Below, piece by piece: positions 30,168-37,746 of a stretch of DNA of 50,930 nucleotides (position 1 is its first letter; every line of letters begins with the position of its first letter). Made by a program: the position numbers and the translations under genes. Source of the stretch: Neisseria polysaccharea ATCC 43768 (GTDB lineage Bacteria; Pseudomonadota; Gammaproteobacteria; Burkholderiales; Neisseriaceae); assembly GCA_000176735.1 (NCBI GenBank), contig ADBE01000098.1:1-50930 (forward strand), written 5' to 3'. Below the pieces are notes generated by a model. That model worked only from the letters and a program-made list of their open reading frames with translations, did not search any database and had not been told where the DNA came from.

Positions 30168-30299
30168 TTATTTTTTGCAGGATTCTGTTTTAGCACGCGA
30201 CATTTTTTGTTTGATAAGATTGGAATGGATGTAGTCCGCGCAATGCTGCAAATCCGTTTCGTCGCGCACGGTGTGTTCGTAAAAACGCCGTTGCCAAGA
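30168..30299 (-). pseudogene. C-terminal remnant of a REP-associated tyrosine transposase (RAYT)
   Basis: On the minus strand 30299..30168 translates to SWQRRFYEHTVRDETDLQHC followed by ADYIHSNLIK...ESCKK and a TAA stop. 'WQRRF.EH..RDE.D....DYIH.N..K' is the signature near the C-terminus of Y1/HUH REP-associated transposases. The upstream part, including the catalytic HUH and Tyr regions, is missing because the IS begins at 30301. Other starts drawn through the IS are artefacts. Confidence 0.7.
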
Positions 30300-30321
30300 A
30301 GAGACCTTTGCAAAATTCCCC

Positions 30322-30361
30322 AAAATCCCCTAAATTCCCACCAAGACATTTAGGGGATTTT
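30322..30361 (+). terminator. 14-bp hairpin in the IS leader directly before the transposase start
   Basis: AAAATCCCCTAAAT (30322-30335) pairs with ATTTAGGGGATTTT (30348-30361); the transposase ATG is at 30364. Such leader hairpins commonly protect an IS from read-through expression by outside promoters (known for other IS). The stem is seen directly. Confidence 0.65.
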
Positions 30362-30363
30362 CC

Positions 30364-30445
30364 ATGAGCACCTTCTTCCGGCAAACCGCCCAAGCCATGA
30401 TTGCCAAACACATCGACCGTTTCCCGCTATTGAAGTTGGATCAGG
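30364..30445 (+). pseudogene. IS5-family transposase, 5' fragment split by the prophage
   Basis: Encodes MSTFFRQTAQAMIAKHIDRF and then PLLKLDQ before the prophage begins inside codon 28. Read-through into the prophage stops at TGA 30478-30480. The 3' part at 50538 continues in the same frame (VIDWQPIEQYL...), so the prophage is the only lesion visible within the window. Confidence 0.85.
30440..30445. repeat. Left copy of the prophage target-site duplication
   Basis: ATCAGG, repeated at 50533-50538. Precise removal of the prophage and one copy restores the transposase reading frame. Mu-like transposases duplicate 5 or 6 bp, so the size fits. Confidence 0.85.
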
Positions 30446-30489
30446 TGAAGCGCACCGAGAAAAATCTCGGCATTTTCTGAGAAAAAACT
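30446..30489 (+). other. Prophage terminus with two phased transposase-site-like repeats (Mu R-end equivalent)
   Basis: Reading inward, GAGAAAAAT starts at base 12 and GAGAAAAAA at base 34, a 22-bp period. Phage Mu's right end has the same layout (TGAAGCGGCGCACGAAAAAC..., with CACGAAAAACG and CACGATAAATG repeats 22 bp apart). Seen directly; binding by a transposase is inferred. Confidence 0.75.
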
Positions 30490-30496
30490 TTGGCAA

Positions 30497-30530
30497 TTTA
30501 TTGCATTATTTGCAACTCCCTTGCACTTTT
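30497..30530 (+). repeat. Sub-terminal direct repeat, left copy
   Basis: TTTATTGCATTATTTGCAAC followed by TCCCTTGCACTTTT. A nearly identical copy in the same orientation lies at 50418-50450, one substitution and one inserted base apart. Each contains the inverted pair TGCAA-CTCCC-TTGCA and each abuts a hairpin terminator. Confidence 0.8.
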
Positions 30531-30532
30531 AT

Positions 30533-30557
30533 AAAAGCGACGATAACCGTCGCTTTT
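30533..30557. terminator. Bidirectional hairpin near the prophage right end
   Basis: AAAAGCGACG and CGTCGCTTTT with a 5-base loop. Would insulate the prophage's last genes from the flanking IS. Confidence 0.8.
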
Positions 30558-30594
30558 GTTTTACCAGTTGCAGATAACTAGTCTGCTTGGCTGG

Positions 30595-30620
30595 CGTACC
30601 GGTGTTCCGGCACCGGTACG
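30595..30620 (-). other. Perfect 10-bp hairpin downstream of the last prophage gene
   Basis: CGTACCGGTG and CACCGGTACG with loop TTCCGG. GC-rich, without a T-tract on the transcribed minus strand. It lies 25 bp from the stop codon of the 58-residue gene and may stabilise the 3' end of the late mRNA. Confidence 0.5.
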
Positions 30621-30644
30621 TCGCCGTCCCACTTTAATATTTTT

Positions 30645-30821
30645 TTATCCTCCTTTATTGATGTTATTTCCATCAGTTGCATAGCGTTTCTGGATCATTT
30701 GATAATTGGCAATTTCTTTTTCCGCCCGCTCAAACAGGGCAAGATCGCCGGTTTCCGATGCGTATCTGCCGACCCTCATCCATTCGTCGATTTGGGTCTG
30801 ACAAAATTGAAAGGGTGTCAT
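30645..30821 (-). CDS. Small phage protein, unknown function
   Basis: 58 residues starting MTPFQFCQTQIDEWMRVGRY, soluble and helical. The ATG at 30821 overlaps the stop of the preceding gene (ATGA), so it is translated by coupling. It is the last gene before the prophage end. I do not recognise the family. Confidence 0.6.
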   Translation of the reverse strand: MTPFQFCQTQIDEWMRVGRYASETGDLALFERAEKEIANYQMIQKRYATDGNNINKGG

Positions 30822-31273
30822 ACAGCCTCCCTCCGGAACATTGCTGCCAAATCCCCGGGCGAGAACCGCCAACCTTCGGTTATTCCCATTACCGTCGCAC
30901 AAAACTCGCTACAGAACCAACGGTTTTTACTCTGAGTCAGACGGAATACCGTCCCAACTGCCCCCATCCAGTCGTAACGGCAACCGCGTGTCTGAGCATA
31001 TAGGCAGACGACCGAACTGTGCGCGGATGGCGGCAGCGGAATTAAATCCCACTTGTCAGACGGCAGCGGCATCACTTTCATACGTACGCCGCCGTCGCGC
31101 CCACTGGCGGAATAACAGGCATAAGAAGAGGCGCAGTATGTAGGGAGCCGCACGGCGATTTCGCAGTGACTGTACTGACTGCGAGTTACAGTACGTATCA
31201 GCCAATCCTCAAACCTCGCACGTATTCCGCACGCCTTTCCTTTGTAAAGTGCCAGATAAACCTCCGCCATCAT
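30818..31273 (-). CDS. Putative permuted NlpC/P60-like (papain-fold) hydrolase
   Basis: 151 residues. The order of candidate catalytic residues is His first (SQYSHCEIAVRL, about residue 36) and Cys late (NRWFCSEFCATVMGI, about residue 118), as in permuted papain-fold enzymes such as the YiiX group, rather than Cys before His as in classical NlpC/P60. In phages such enzymes may cut peptidoglycan or lipid-like amides. Its start overlaps the tail-fibre assembly stop codon by 4 bases. Assignment is from motif order only. Confidence 0.5.
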   Translation of the reverse strand: MMAEVYLALYKGKACGIRARFEDWLIRTVTRSQYSHCEIAVRLPTYCASSYACYSASGRDGGVRMKVMPLPSDKWDLIPLPPSAHSSVVCLYAQTRGCRYDWMGAVGTVFRLTQSKNRWFCSEFCATVMGITEGWRFSPGDLAAMFRREAV

Positions 31274-31872
31274 TCAGCCTCGGCTTTCAGGTCGATGACG
31301 AGCGATATATCAGTCAGTTCATCAAGATTGGCCGCGGCGTTGATTTTGTCTTCCGCCACCTGCCTCAAGCCTGCCACATAAGCGGTCAACCGCTCAAATT
31401 TGAGTGTTTTTTCATAAGCTTTTTGCCTTAAAGCATCGATCGGCACGCCTCGAGAAGCGGCAATGGCGTCAAGCGTCGGCGTTGCAGCATTCTGGTCGGC
31501 ATGCCATACCTTCGCCTCAAATGCCTGCGTTGTCCAAGTCGCCACCTCAAATTCGGGCACTTTGTCCAAGCCCGCCGCACGGTTGATATAGGATTGCGCG
31601 GCGCGGTTGACTTCGGCCAGTTTTTCAGACTTCGCTTCTTGCAGCATTTTCTTTTTGGCGGCAGGTGTCAGCACCCAGCTGCCGCCGTCCCATTTGTGGT
31701 ATTCGGACGGGCGCGGCGGGGAAACGGTCAAATCGTCGGACACGATGCAGCCGGAATTGAGGGCGGCGAGCAGCCCGGCGTGTTGTTCGGGCGTAATGGG
31801 GCGCGCGCCCTCGGGGGCTTGGTCGGGGGTGTCGCAGTCGTAAAAGGCGCGGTCTTTGTAGTAAATGGTCAT
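31270..31872 (-). CDS. Tail fibre assembly protein (P2 gpG-like), DUF4376 C-terminus
   Basis: 200 residues. The N-terminus MTIYYKDRAFYDCDTPDQAPEGARPITPEQHAGLL is typical of fibre assembly chaperones; the C-terminal ~100 residues (RAAQSYINRAAGLDKVPEFE... ALRQKAYEKTLKFERL) fit DUF4376, commonly attached to them. It follows the tail fibre gene, the usual order. AAGGAAAACC precedes the ATG. Confidence 0.8.
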   Translation of the reverse strand: MTIYYKDRAFYDCDTPDQAPEGARPITPEQHAGLLAALNSGCIVSDDLTVSPPRPSEYHKWDGGSWVLTPAAKKKMLQEAKSEKLAEVNRAAQSYINRAAGLDKVPEFEVATWTTQAFEAKVWHADQNAATPTLDAIAASRGVPIDALRQKAYEKTLKFERLTAYVAGLRQVAEDKINAAANLDELTDISLVIDLKAEAE

Positions 31873-31946
31873 TGGTTTTCCTTTCGGGTCGGTGTTACGG
31901 ATTGGCGGCGGGTCGGCAATGCCGTTTGAAGGGATCGGCGGCGGCG

Positions 31947-33899
31947 TTATCGGAAGCCGCGGGCGGCGAGGCTTCTGATTTCATTTAGCGCGTCTTCATT
32001 AATTCCCCTTAGCGTTTCTTCATCGATTCCGGGGACTGTCGGGGGGCTGGCGGCGTTTCCCGTACCGGCTTTGCCGATGGCGATCCAAGAGACGGACACG
32101 CCGCTGCCGCCTGCGGTTTCATAGCAGGAATGGTAGTCGATGACGAGGTTGTTTTCCGAATAATTGCGGATGGTTACGCCCGCCGCCATATTGCCGTAAA
32201 AACTGCTGTTCGGCGTATGCGTGGCGGTGCTGATGCTCCATACTTCGCCGAAGGAAACGGGGAAGTAGACGGTGTTGCTTCTGTGCACGCCGTTTATGTT
32301 GTTTTTGCCCCATTGGATGAGGATGCCGCCGGGCAGTTTTTGCCAGCCTGTCGCGGCAGCCGAGTTGCCGAAGATGCCGCCCACCGCCGCGCTGATTTTT
32401 TCGTCCAGCCCTTGGATTTGGGCGGCGGTGTGGGTGTGGGCGCGGTCGGCTTTGTCTTGCAAACCTTGCGCCAGCGTGCCCGCGTCCAGCGCGCCGGCAT
32501 TAACGGTTTCGCCGTGGGACTTTATCCAGAACACGGCTTCGCCCAAGGTGTCGGCGGCTTTGATGCACAGTTTTAAAACCAGTGCTTTGGGGCGGTTTTC
32601 GTCGGCGGTGGGGACGACGCGGGATGCGTCGAATGTGATGGCGGACGGGCGGTCGTTGCCGCTGCCGTCTCCGTCGTATGTCCAATTTTTCCGGGCTTTG
32701 TCGATGCCGAACGCGCCCTCGGGGATGGCGGTGTCGAAGAGTTGCTCGTTGCTTCGGTTGCCGCTGTCGATTTTGCCGGTAATGTTGCGGATTGCGTCCC
32801 CCTGCTTCGTTCCGACTGCCAAGCCGTTGGCGGCGTTGCGGATAAAGCGGTCTTCCGCCTGCGGGACGTTTCGGATGCTTCCGTATTTGGCAACCAGCAG
32901 GCGGTAGAGTTCGGGATAAGCGGTTTCGGTTACGCGCGTGCGGATGTCGTCAAACGCCAGCCAGCCGGTCGGGATTTGGTCGGACGGAAACCACGCGGTG
33001 ATGCCGATGTCGGTACGGCTTAAATCAGGCAGGCGGTTGCTGTTGCCCAAGGCGCGGTAAAGGTCGGGGAAGGTGTTTTGCGCAAAGGTCGTGCCGTCTG
33101 CCCGCAAATAGCCTGCGGGGTTTCGGACGGCTTTGGGAAAGGATACGATCGCGCCGACGGGGATGCCGTCTGAATTGAGTTTTTTCCACGCGCTCCAGTC
33201 GTCGTTCGCGCTGCTTACCTGGTGGCGTTCGTACACGTCGGACGTGTAGGCGGGGTAGCCCAACTGCCTGCACCAGCCGGGTTGCGTTCCTGCGATGACT
33301 TGGATATGGCAGGCGGTGTTTTCAACGGGCAGGTTTGAGCTGCCGACCGCTGTCGGCAGGGAATAGATGCCGTCTGTTTTGAGGGTGTTCAAATCGCCCC
33401 GGAATGTTTCGACTTTGAAATTGCCGATGCCGTATCCGGACAGCGTGTCCGGCTTGCCTTCGATGTCTTCGGCAAAACGCGGTTTGTTGGCTTTGTGGAA
33501 GATGTCGTGGTTGTTGTAGGAAATGCGGTTGTTTGCGCCGTGCAGGCGGAGGGTGTCGTCGCCGAAGACGATGTGGGCGTTGTCGTTATCCGCGCCGATG
33601 TAGGCTTTGTAGCCGCCGTTCCAGTGCGTTTGGTTGGCGGACAAATGGATGCCGCTTTGGAATTGGGTTTGGGCGGTAAAGGTTTTTTGGCCGTTGACGG
33701 TTTGGTCGCCGGTGAGGGAGACTTTGCCTTCCGATTCCGTCTGAAGGGCTTCGGTTTGGTTTTTGAGCCAAAGGGTGCGGTTGGCCAATTGTTTTGCCTG
33801 ACGGTTGTCGATGCCGTCCGGCCCGCCCATCACGGGGTCGGAGGTTTCTAATTGGTAAATGCCTGTTTCCCATTGTGCTGTTTCGTTCAAATTTGCCAT
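31947..33899 (-). CDS. Tail fibre protein with collar domain (P2 gpH-like)
   Basis: 650 residues. The N-terminus (MANLNETAQWETGIYQLET, then KVSLTGDQTVNGQKTFTAQ) is the baseplate-binding and repeat region; GAIVSFPKAVRNPAGYLRADGTTF near residue 255 is a tail-collar domain; HTHTAAQIQGLDEK introduces the distal part; the C-terminal WQKLPGGILIQWGKNNINGV resembles the tip domain of gp53-like fibres and should decide receptor choice. Its ATG overlaps the stop of the gpI-like gene by one base. No phase-variable homopolymer was seen. Confidence 0.88.
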   Translation of the reverse strand: MANLNETAQWETGIYQLETSDPVMGGPDGIDNRQAKQLANRTLWLKNQTEALQTESEGKVSLTGDQTVNGQKTFTAQTQFQSGIHLSANQTHWNGGYKAYIGADNDNAHIVFGDDTLRLHGANNRISYNNHDIFHKANKPRFAEDIEGKPDTLSGYGIGNFKVETFRGDLNTLKTDGIYSLPTAVGSSNLPVENTACHIQVIAGTQPGWCRQLGYPAYTSDVYERHQVSSANDDWSAWKKLNSDGIPVGAIVSFPKAVRNPAGYLRADGTTFAQNTFPDLYRALGNSNRLPDLSRTDIGITAWFPSDQIPTGWLAFDDIRTRVTETAYPELYRLLVAKYGSIRNVPQAEDRFIRNAANGLAVGTKQGDAIRNITGKIDSGNRSNEQLFDTAIPEGAFGIDKARKNWTYDGDGSGNDRPSAITFDASRVVPTADENRPKALVLKLCIKAADTLGEAVFWIKSHGETVNAGALDAGTLAQGLQDKADRAHTHTAAQIQGLDEKISAAVGGIFGNSAAATGWQKLPGGILIQWGKNNINGVHRSNTVYFPVSFGEVWSISTATHTPNSSFYGNMAAGVTIRNYSENNLVIDYHSCYETAGGSGVSVSWIAIGKAGTGNAASPPTVPGIDEETLRGINEDALNEIRSLAARGFR

Positions 33900-34477
33900 T
33901 ATGCAGTTCCTCGGTTAAATGTTCCGTCTCTCGATGCCCGTCCGTTATGCCGGACGGCGGCGTGCCGGTAATCCAATGCCGCCAATACGCATCGGGCAGG
34001 CGCAAAGGCTTGCAGGGTATGCCGCAGCAAAGCCGCCTGATCGTTGGTTAGCACGCCGTTCATGGTGATACGGTAATGCGCCCAGTGGTCGGACCGTCCG
34101 TGCGCGTAGGTTCCGTCCCGCCTGATTTCGCCGTTGTGTTCCTTATTGCCCAAGCCTTCGGTGATTTCGACTTCTCCGAAACCGAGCCGCCGTACGATTT
34201 CGCGTATTGCCCACGGCGTGCCTTTCATACGGTGCAGCTGGTACGCGCCCTTAATCAGCTTGCGGCGCGTCTGGTCGCTTTCAGCTAACCAGTAGCTGTC
34301 CGCACCTAAAATGCTGCGACCCTCCGCCAGCAGCGCCAAGTGTTCCGGAGCAACCAAATCTACCAACCTCGGCAGTAGTCTGACCGCATCGACCTCATTT
34401 ATTCTCAAGCCTAAATCCGCCAACATTTTGTAACGTCGGTCGTGTTCGATAACGGATGCGTAGGAGAGTTTTGCCAT
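33899..34477 (-). CDS. Baseplate protein gpI (P2-like tail protein I)
   Basis: 192 residues with the tail-protein-I pattern LLPRLVDLVAPEHLALLAEG...YWLAESDQTRRKLIKGAYQLHRMKGTPWAIREIVRRLGFG. It joins the baseplate wedge to the fibre. AGGGTTAGC precedes the ATG; two bases separate it from the gpJ-like gene, and it overlaps the fibre gene, so W-J-I-H form a tightly coupled unit. Confidence 0.88.
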   Translation of the reverse strand: MAKLSYASVIEHDRRYKMLADLGLRINEVDAVRLLPRLVDLVAPEHLALLAEGRSILGADSYWLAESDQTRRKLIKGAYQLHRMKGTPWAIREIVRRLGFGEVEITEGLGNKEHNGEIRRDGTYAHGRSDHWAHYRITMNGVLTNDQAALLRHTLQAFAPARCVLAALDYRHAAVRHNGRASRDGTFNRGTA

Positions 34478-34479
34478 TG

Positions 34480-35613
34480 CTAACCCTCCGCCGTTTCAGG
34501 CGAGATGCGGATATTGACGGAAGTGCATCTTGCCCATTGGTCGGGTTGGACGACGGTCAGCGCGGGCGACTTTAAAACGACGTTGTATACGCCGGCCGCC
34601 TTCAATGCCGTCTGAATGTCCAGCGGCACGATGTCCGCGCCCAGTTTTTCGCGGCGTGATGCTTCGTAATCTGCCCAAGCCTGTTTTGCCGCCGCCAAAA
34701 CTTCGGCGGCATCCGCGCCTGTAAACAGCGTGAGTTCCGCATCCAGCGTGTAATCGATAACAGAAGGGGCGGCAACGCTTACCGTGTCGCAAAGCGGGCG
34801 GACACGTTCGTCAGACAAAGCCCTCTGCACTTCGCCGATGAGTTCGGGAGACGGCAGCCCGTTTTTAGTCAGCACCGTTACCCGTACCCAGCCGCCGACC
34901 GGCTCGCCGCCTGCCGTTTTCAGGTTGCCGACATGAACGTCGCAAATGACAGGATTGACACGTCGTGCAAAGTATTCGTATGCGCCGACAGGCCCCGCCA
35001 CGCTGAAACTTTCCGGGGCGAGCAGGATGCGTTGCCGATAAGCATCGTCCGACTCTTCGTCCGCACCGCCTGCCGATACTTCGATATTGGCGGCAGATAC
35101 GCCGTCAATAGGACTGACCAAGGTATTGATTTGTCCTGCGGCAAAACCATTGCCGGACACACCTGTCTGCGTACAGACAGCCTCTAAATCCAAAGTTCGG
35201 CCGGCTGGTGAGAGCGTGCCTTCCGATGCCGTCTGAAACACGGTCGCACCTGCGGCAATCTGCGTACTTTGCGGGATGACGACGAGTTCGCTGTGGGAAG
35301 CTGCAAGGGTAAAGCGGACGGTGCAGCGGGCGGCGGATGCCTCAAGGCGCGGCGTGTTCACATCGTCGCCGCACAAATCCAACATCAACCCCATTGCAAA
35401 ACGCGGGTGCTGCTGGCGGTAGGCTTCGTTCAAGGCTTTACGGACCAGCATTTCGCGGTAGGCATAGGTGTTGATAATCAGACGCTCGATGTGGGCAGGT
35501 TGCAGGGTTTTGCCGCTTTTTGCCTCATAGTCGGCAATGGTCTGCGCCAAAATCTCGGCAAGGTCGTCTGAAACCGCCTTGACTTCTTCACGCTTGAGTT
35601 TGCTCAAATCCAT
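34480..35613 (-). CDS. Baseplate protein gpJ (Mu gp47/P2 J family)
   Basis: 377 residues. The segment YREMLVRKALNEAYRQQHPRFAMG and GVSAANIEVSAGGADEESDDAYRQRIL are signatures of the baseplate J family. It overlaps gpW by 10 bases. Two uptake sequences lie inside the gene (about 34606 and 35228), which suggests long residence in Neisseria. Confidence 0.92.
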   Translation of the reverse strand: MDLSKLKREEVKAVSDDLAEILAQTIADYEAKSGKTLQPAHIERLIINTYAYREMLVRKALNEAYRQQHPRFAMGLMLDLCGDDVNTPRLEASAARCTVRFTLAASHSELVVIPQSTQIAAGATVFQTASEGTLSPAGRTLDLEAVCTQTGVSGNGFAAGQINTLVSPIDGVSAANIEVSAGGADEESDDAYRQRILLAPESFSVAGPVGAYEYFARRVNPVICDVHVGNLKTAGGEPVGGWVRVTVLTKNGLPSPELIGEVQRALSDERVRPLCDTVSVAAPSVIDYTLDAELTLFTGADAAEVLAAAKQAWADYEASRREKLGADIVPLDIQTALKAAGVYNVVLKSPALTVVQPDQWARCTSVNIRISPETAEG

Positions 35614-35981
35614 GTCGCCTGCTCCAATCTGATGTCTGTCGTATAAACCTCGCCTGCCGCCTTATCGGCGATACGCCAATAAACCGTCATCGTCAGATGC
35701 GGTGCGGCACCGTCGAAAATAATGTCCTCAACCACTGCCCGCTTCTCCCACGTCTGTATGGCCAGCACGGTTTCGCGCACGATATTGGGGATAAACACGT
35801 CTTCCGGCGTGTCCAGCCATTTGTAATGGTCGGAGCCGAAATCAGGACGGGTAACGTCCGCGCCTTTGCGGGTGGACAGGATATTGCGGATACATTGGTC
35901 GATGTCGTCCTCGCCCTGAACCACGCCCGAGCCTTCGGGCGCGAGCTGCCAGTGTTTCGAGATAGGTGCGGCGTAGAACAT
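35604..35981 (-). CDS. Baseplate protein gpW (GPW/gp25 family)
   Basis: 125 residues starting MFYAAPISKHWQL. The segment VQGEDDIDQCIRNILSTRKGADVTRPDFGSD is the hallmark of gp25-like baseplate wedge proteins. The ATG at 35981 has no ribosome-binding site: it is only five bases from the hairpin arm of repeat module A, whose U-tract runs into the start codon. Translation may depend on that structure or on coupling to gene V. Confidence 0.9.
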   Translation of the reverse strand: MFYAAPISKHWQLAPEGSGVVQGEDDIDQCIRNILSTRKGADVTRPDFGSDHYKWLDTPEDVFIPNIVRETVLAIQTWEKRAVVEDIIFDGAAPHLTMTVYWRIADKAAGEVYTTDIRLEQATWI

Positions 35982-36056
35982 CAAAAAATCCCTGTATCGC
36001 TGATAGATACAGGGATTGTAGAGAAGGCCGTCTGAAACGCCTTTTAATGCGGTTTA
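35982..36056 (-). repeat. Repeat module A (uptake-sequence block plus variable-stem hairpin)
   Basis: Hairpin arms AATCCCTGTATC (35987-35998) and GATACAGGGATT (36006-36017), perfect 12 bp, then GCCGTCTGAAACG-CCTTTTAAT-GCGGTTTAA. In mRNA sense it starts at the V stop codon, forms a small GGCGT/ACGCC-type uptake-sequence hairpin, then a terminator-like hairpin with UUUUUU, then the W start codon. Compare modules B (42476-42549) and C (48477-48549). Confidence 0.85.
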
Positions 36057-36665
36057 ATGATTTTTCGGTTCGCCGGTTTGCCCTCCGGAATCGCCGTCAT
36101 GGATGTGCCTGCCGACATTGATACCGTTGACGATAAGTTCGCCGTCAATGATGACGTTACCCGTAATCTTCGCCGCCTCGCCGCCGCCGGCATTGCCTGC
36201 CGCCAAACCTGCGGTATAGGTCAACAGCCCGTTTACCGTCGCATTGCCCGTAATTTCTGTCTGAGGCGATTGGATGTCCACTTTCTGCGCCGCTTTGATT
36301 TCGACCTTGCCCGGCGTTTCCACAACGACTTCACCGCTGCGCCGGTCGTGCGAGATGACCGTGCCGTTGGCAAACCGTTTAACCCATTTGTTTTGGTCGG
36401 ATACCGGCGGCTTGTCGGCGGCATTGTAAATCGCGCCGATGACGCAGCCGTTTTCGCCGCGCGCGTCCAGCAGGCAGACTACCAGTTCGCCCACATCGGG
36501 CAGGCTGTAAAAACGGTTGCCGCCCGCCGCCGGTGTCGCCATCGGCAGCCAATCGGTTTCCATGTCGTCGAGTACGGGGATTTTTACCCGCAAACTGTGT
36601 GCCGCCGCATCGACTGCCGATACCGTACCAAATTGCATCGTTGCCGTAAAATCATGGGTTTGCAC
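36054..36665 (-). CDS. Baseplate spike assembly protein gpV (P2-like)
   Basis: 203 residues from a GTG at 36665 (MQTHDFTATMQFGTVSAVDA), preferred because GAGGAG lies seven bases upstream; a longer start at 36689 lies deep inside gene D. OB-fold segment (LRVKIPVLDDMETDWLPMATPAAG...FYSLPDVGELVVCLLD) as in gpV/gp45 spikes, then a beta-helical stalk of short repeats ending in a His-rich GRHIHDGDSGG tip that may bind iron as in P2 V. Confidence 0.85.
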   Translation of the reverse strand: MQTHDFTATMQFGTVSAVDAAAHSLRVKIPVLDDMETDWLPMATPAAGGNRFYSLPDVGELVVCLLDARGENGCVIGAIYNAADKPPVSDQNKWVKRFANGTVISHDRRSGEVVVETPGKVEIKAAQKVDIQSPQTEITGNATVNGLLTYTAGLAAGNAGGGEAAKITGNVIIDGELIVNGINVGRHIHDGDSGGQTGEPKNH

Positions 36666-37746
36666 TGCCTTGCTCCTCTTCAGAAACATATTCCGTCATC
36701 TTGATTTCGATTTCCGTCGTATAGCCGCTGCTGCGCGAAAAGTCATGCCGCGACTGCTTGACCAGATATTTACCCGAAAACTTGCCGAATCCTTTCAGCC
36801 GTACCATTTGGCCTGCCGCCAACAGCGCATTGCCGACCAGTGTAACCGTGCCCGCGCATTGGTCGTCCTGCGCATCCGCCAATTTGGCATCTGCCCTGGC
36901 ATTCAATTGCGCCGCGCTCTCACCCTTATTTGGCACGATACGCAATGTATCGCCCGTGCTGCCATGTTTGGCTTTGCCTCGCTTGGGCTTGCTTTTTCGG
37001 CTTGCTGAGACCGTTTTCTTGTTTTTCGGGTCGTAGCCTTTGACATCTACTTTGGACGGCACGCCCTTAATCAAATCGCGCAGGCGGACACGGATGATGT
37101 CCTCAGGTTTCAGGACGGCAACGGCAGGACGCTGTTTAAGCGCGTTGTTGTCGGTAAACACCAGTTTCTTGCCGACGATTTTAAAGCTGTGTCCGTATTC
37201 CTTCGCCAGCCGCGCCAAAAACTCGACATCGCGCTCCTGATACTGGGTAACGCGTTTGATGGGGATATCTTTAACCGTCCCTGTGATTTCCAATTTCAGA
37301 CGGCCTGCAATCTGACGGACAATGGCGGCCAGAGTCGTGTTTTCATACGACTTGCCGCGCAGGGTGCGGTTCGACTTGGTAATGCCCGTCGATAAAGCCT
37401 TCAGGCTGACCGTCGACGGCGGCCGGTTGTATTCGATTTCGGCAATCTCAAATTTGCCGAGAGAAACCAGCCCGGTAAATTGGTCACCCAGGCTCAAAGA
37501 CAAAGCATCGCCCTGTTCGGGATACCAATTACTCAGCCAGCGGCCGTCCGTATCCTCAAAATCGACCTGCAATTCGTCCGACTGCCCCTCAAGATAATCG
37601 GTATAGCTGAACGAAATCAGATAAGGCGCAACATCTGCCGTTATATCTTTGTCTTCGTAAGACAGGACGAAATCGGGCATGGTAACCGGATGGGTATTGC
37701 CGCCATCCAAGCCCTTCAGCTTCAAAAACGCACTTAACGCATCCAC
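36652..37746 (-). CDS. Late control/baseplate hub protein gpD (P2-like)
   Basis: 364 residues. Signatures of the gpD/gp27-like hub: PDFVLSYEDKDITADVAPYLISFSYTDYLEGQSDELQVDFED near the N-terminus and KVDVKGYDPKNKKT in the middle, followed by a basic segment (SRKSKPKRGKAKHG). The GTG at 37746 has AGGAG eight bases upstream, inside gene X, so translation is coupled to X; an ATG at 37680 is the alternative. The hub bears the gpV spike. Confidence 0.88.
   Translation of the reverse strand: MDALSAFLKLKGLDGGNTHPVTMPDFVLSYEDKDITADVAPYLISFSYTDYLEGQSDELQVDFEDTDGRWLSNWYPEQGDALSLSLGDQFTGLVSLGKFEIAEIEYNRPPSTVSLKALSTGITKSNRTLRGKSYENTTLAAIVRQIAGRLKLEITGTVKDIPIKRVTQYQERDVEFLARLAKEYGHSFKIVGKKLVFTDNNALKQRPAVAVLKPEDIIRVRLRDLIKGVPSKVDVKGYDPKNKKTVSASRKSKPKRGKAKHGSTGDTLRIVPNKGESAAQLNARADAKLADAQDDQCAGTVTLVGNALLAAGQMVRLKGFGKFSGKYLVKQSRHDFSRSSGYTTEIEIKMTEYVSEEEQGSANP

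Larger units (their letters stand above)
30301..30445 (+). mobile_element. Left end of an IS5-family (IS1106-like) insertion sequence
   Basis: Begins with GAGACCTTTGCAAAATTCCC, the terminal repeat pattern of the common neisserial IS5-family elements, and abuts the truncated RAYT gene. It contains the leader hairpin (30322-30361) and the first 27 codons of the transposase. The rest of the IS resumes at 50533 after the Mu-like element and continues past the window. Confidence 0.8.

Noticed and set aside
30080-30349. 89-codon minus-strand frame across the IS end
   Set aside because: Its start lies inside the IS and it is out of frame with the recognisable RAYT remnant.
31947-33899. Invertible or phase-variable tail fibre
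   Set aside because: No long homopolymer or tandem repeat, no alternative inverted C-terminal segment and no invertase gene nearby.
37589-37733. Extended C-terminus of tail protein X
   Set aside because: It overlaps gene D entirely and disappears when a single missing base is restored, so it is treated as a frameshift product.
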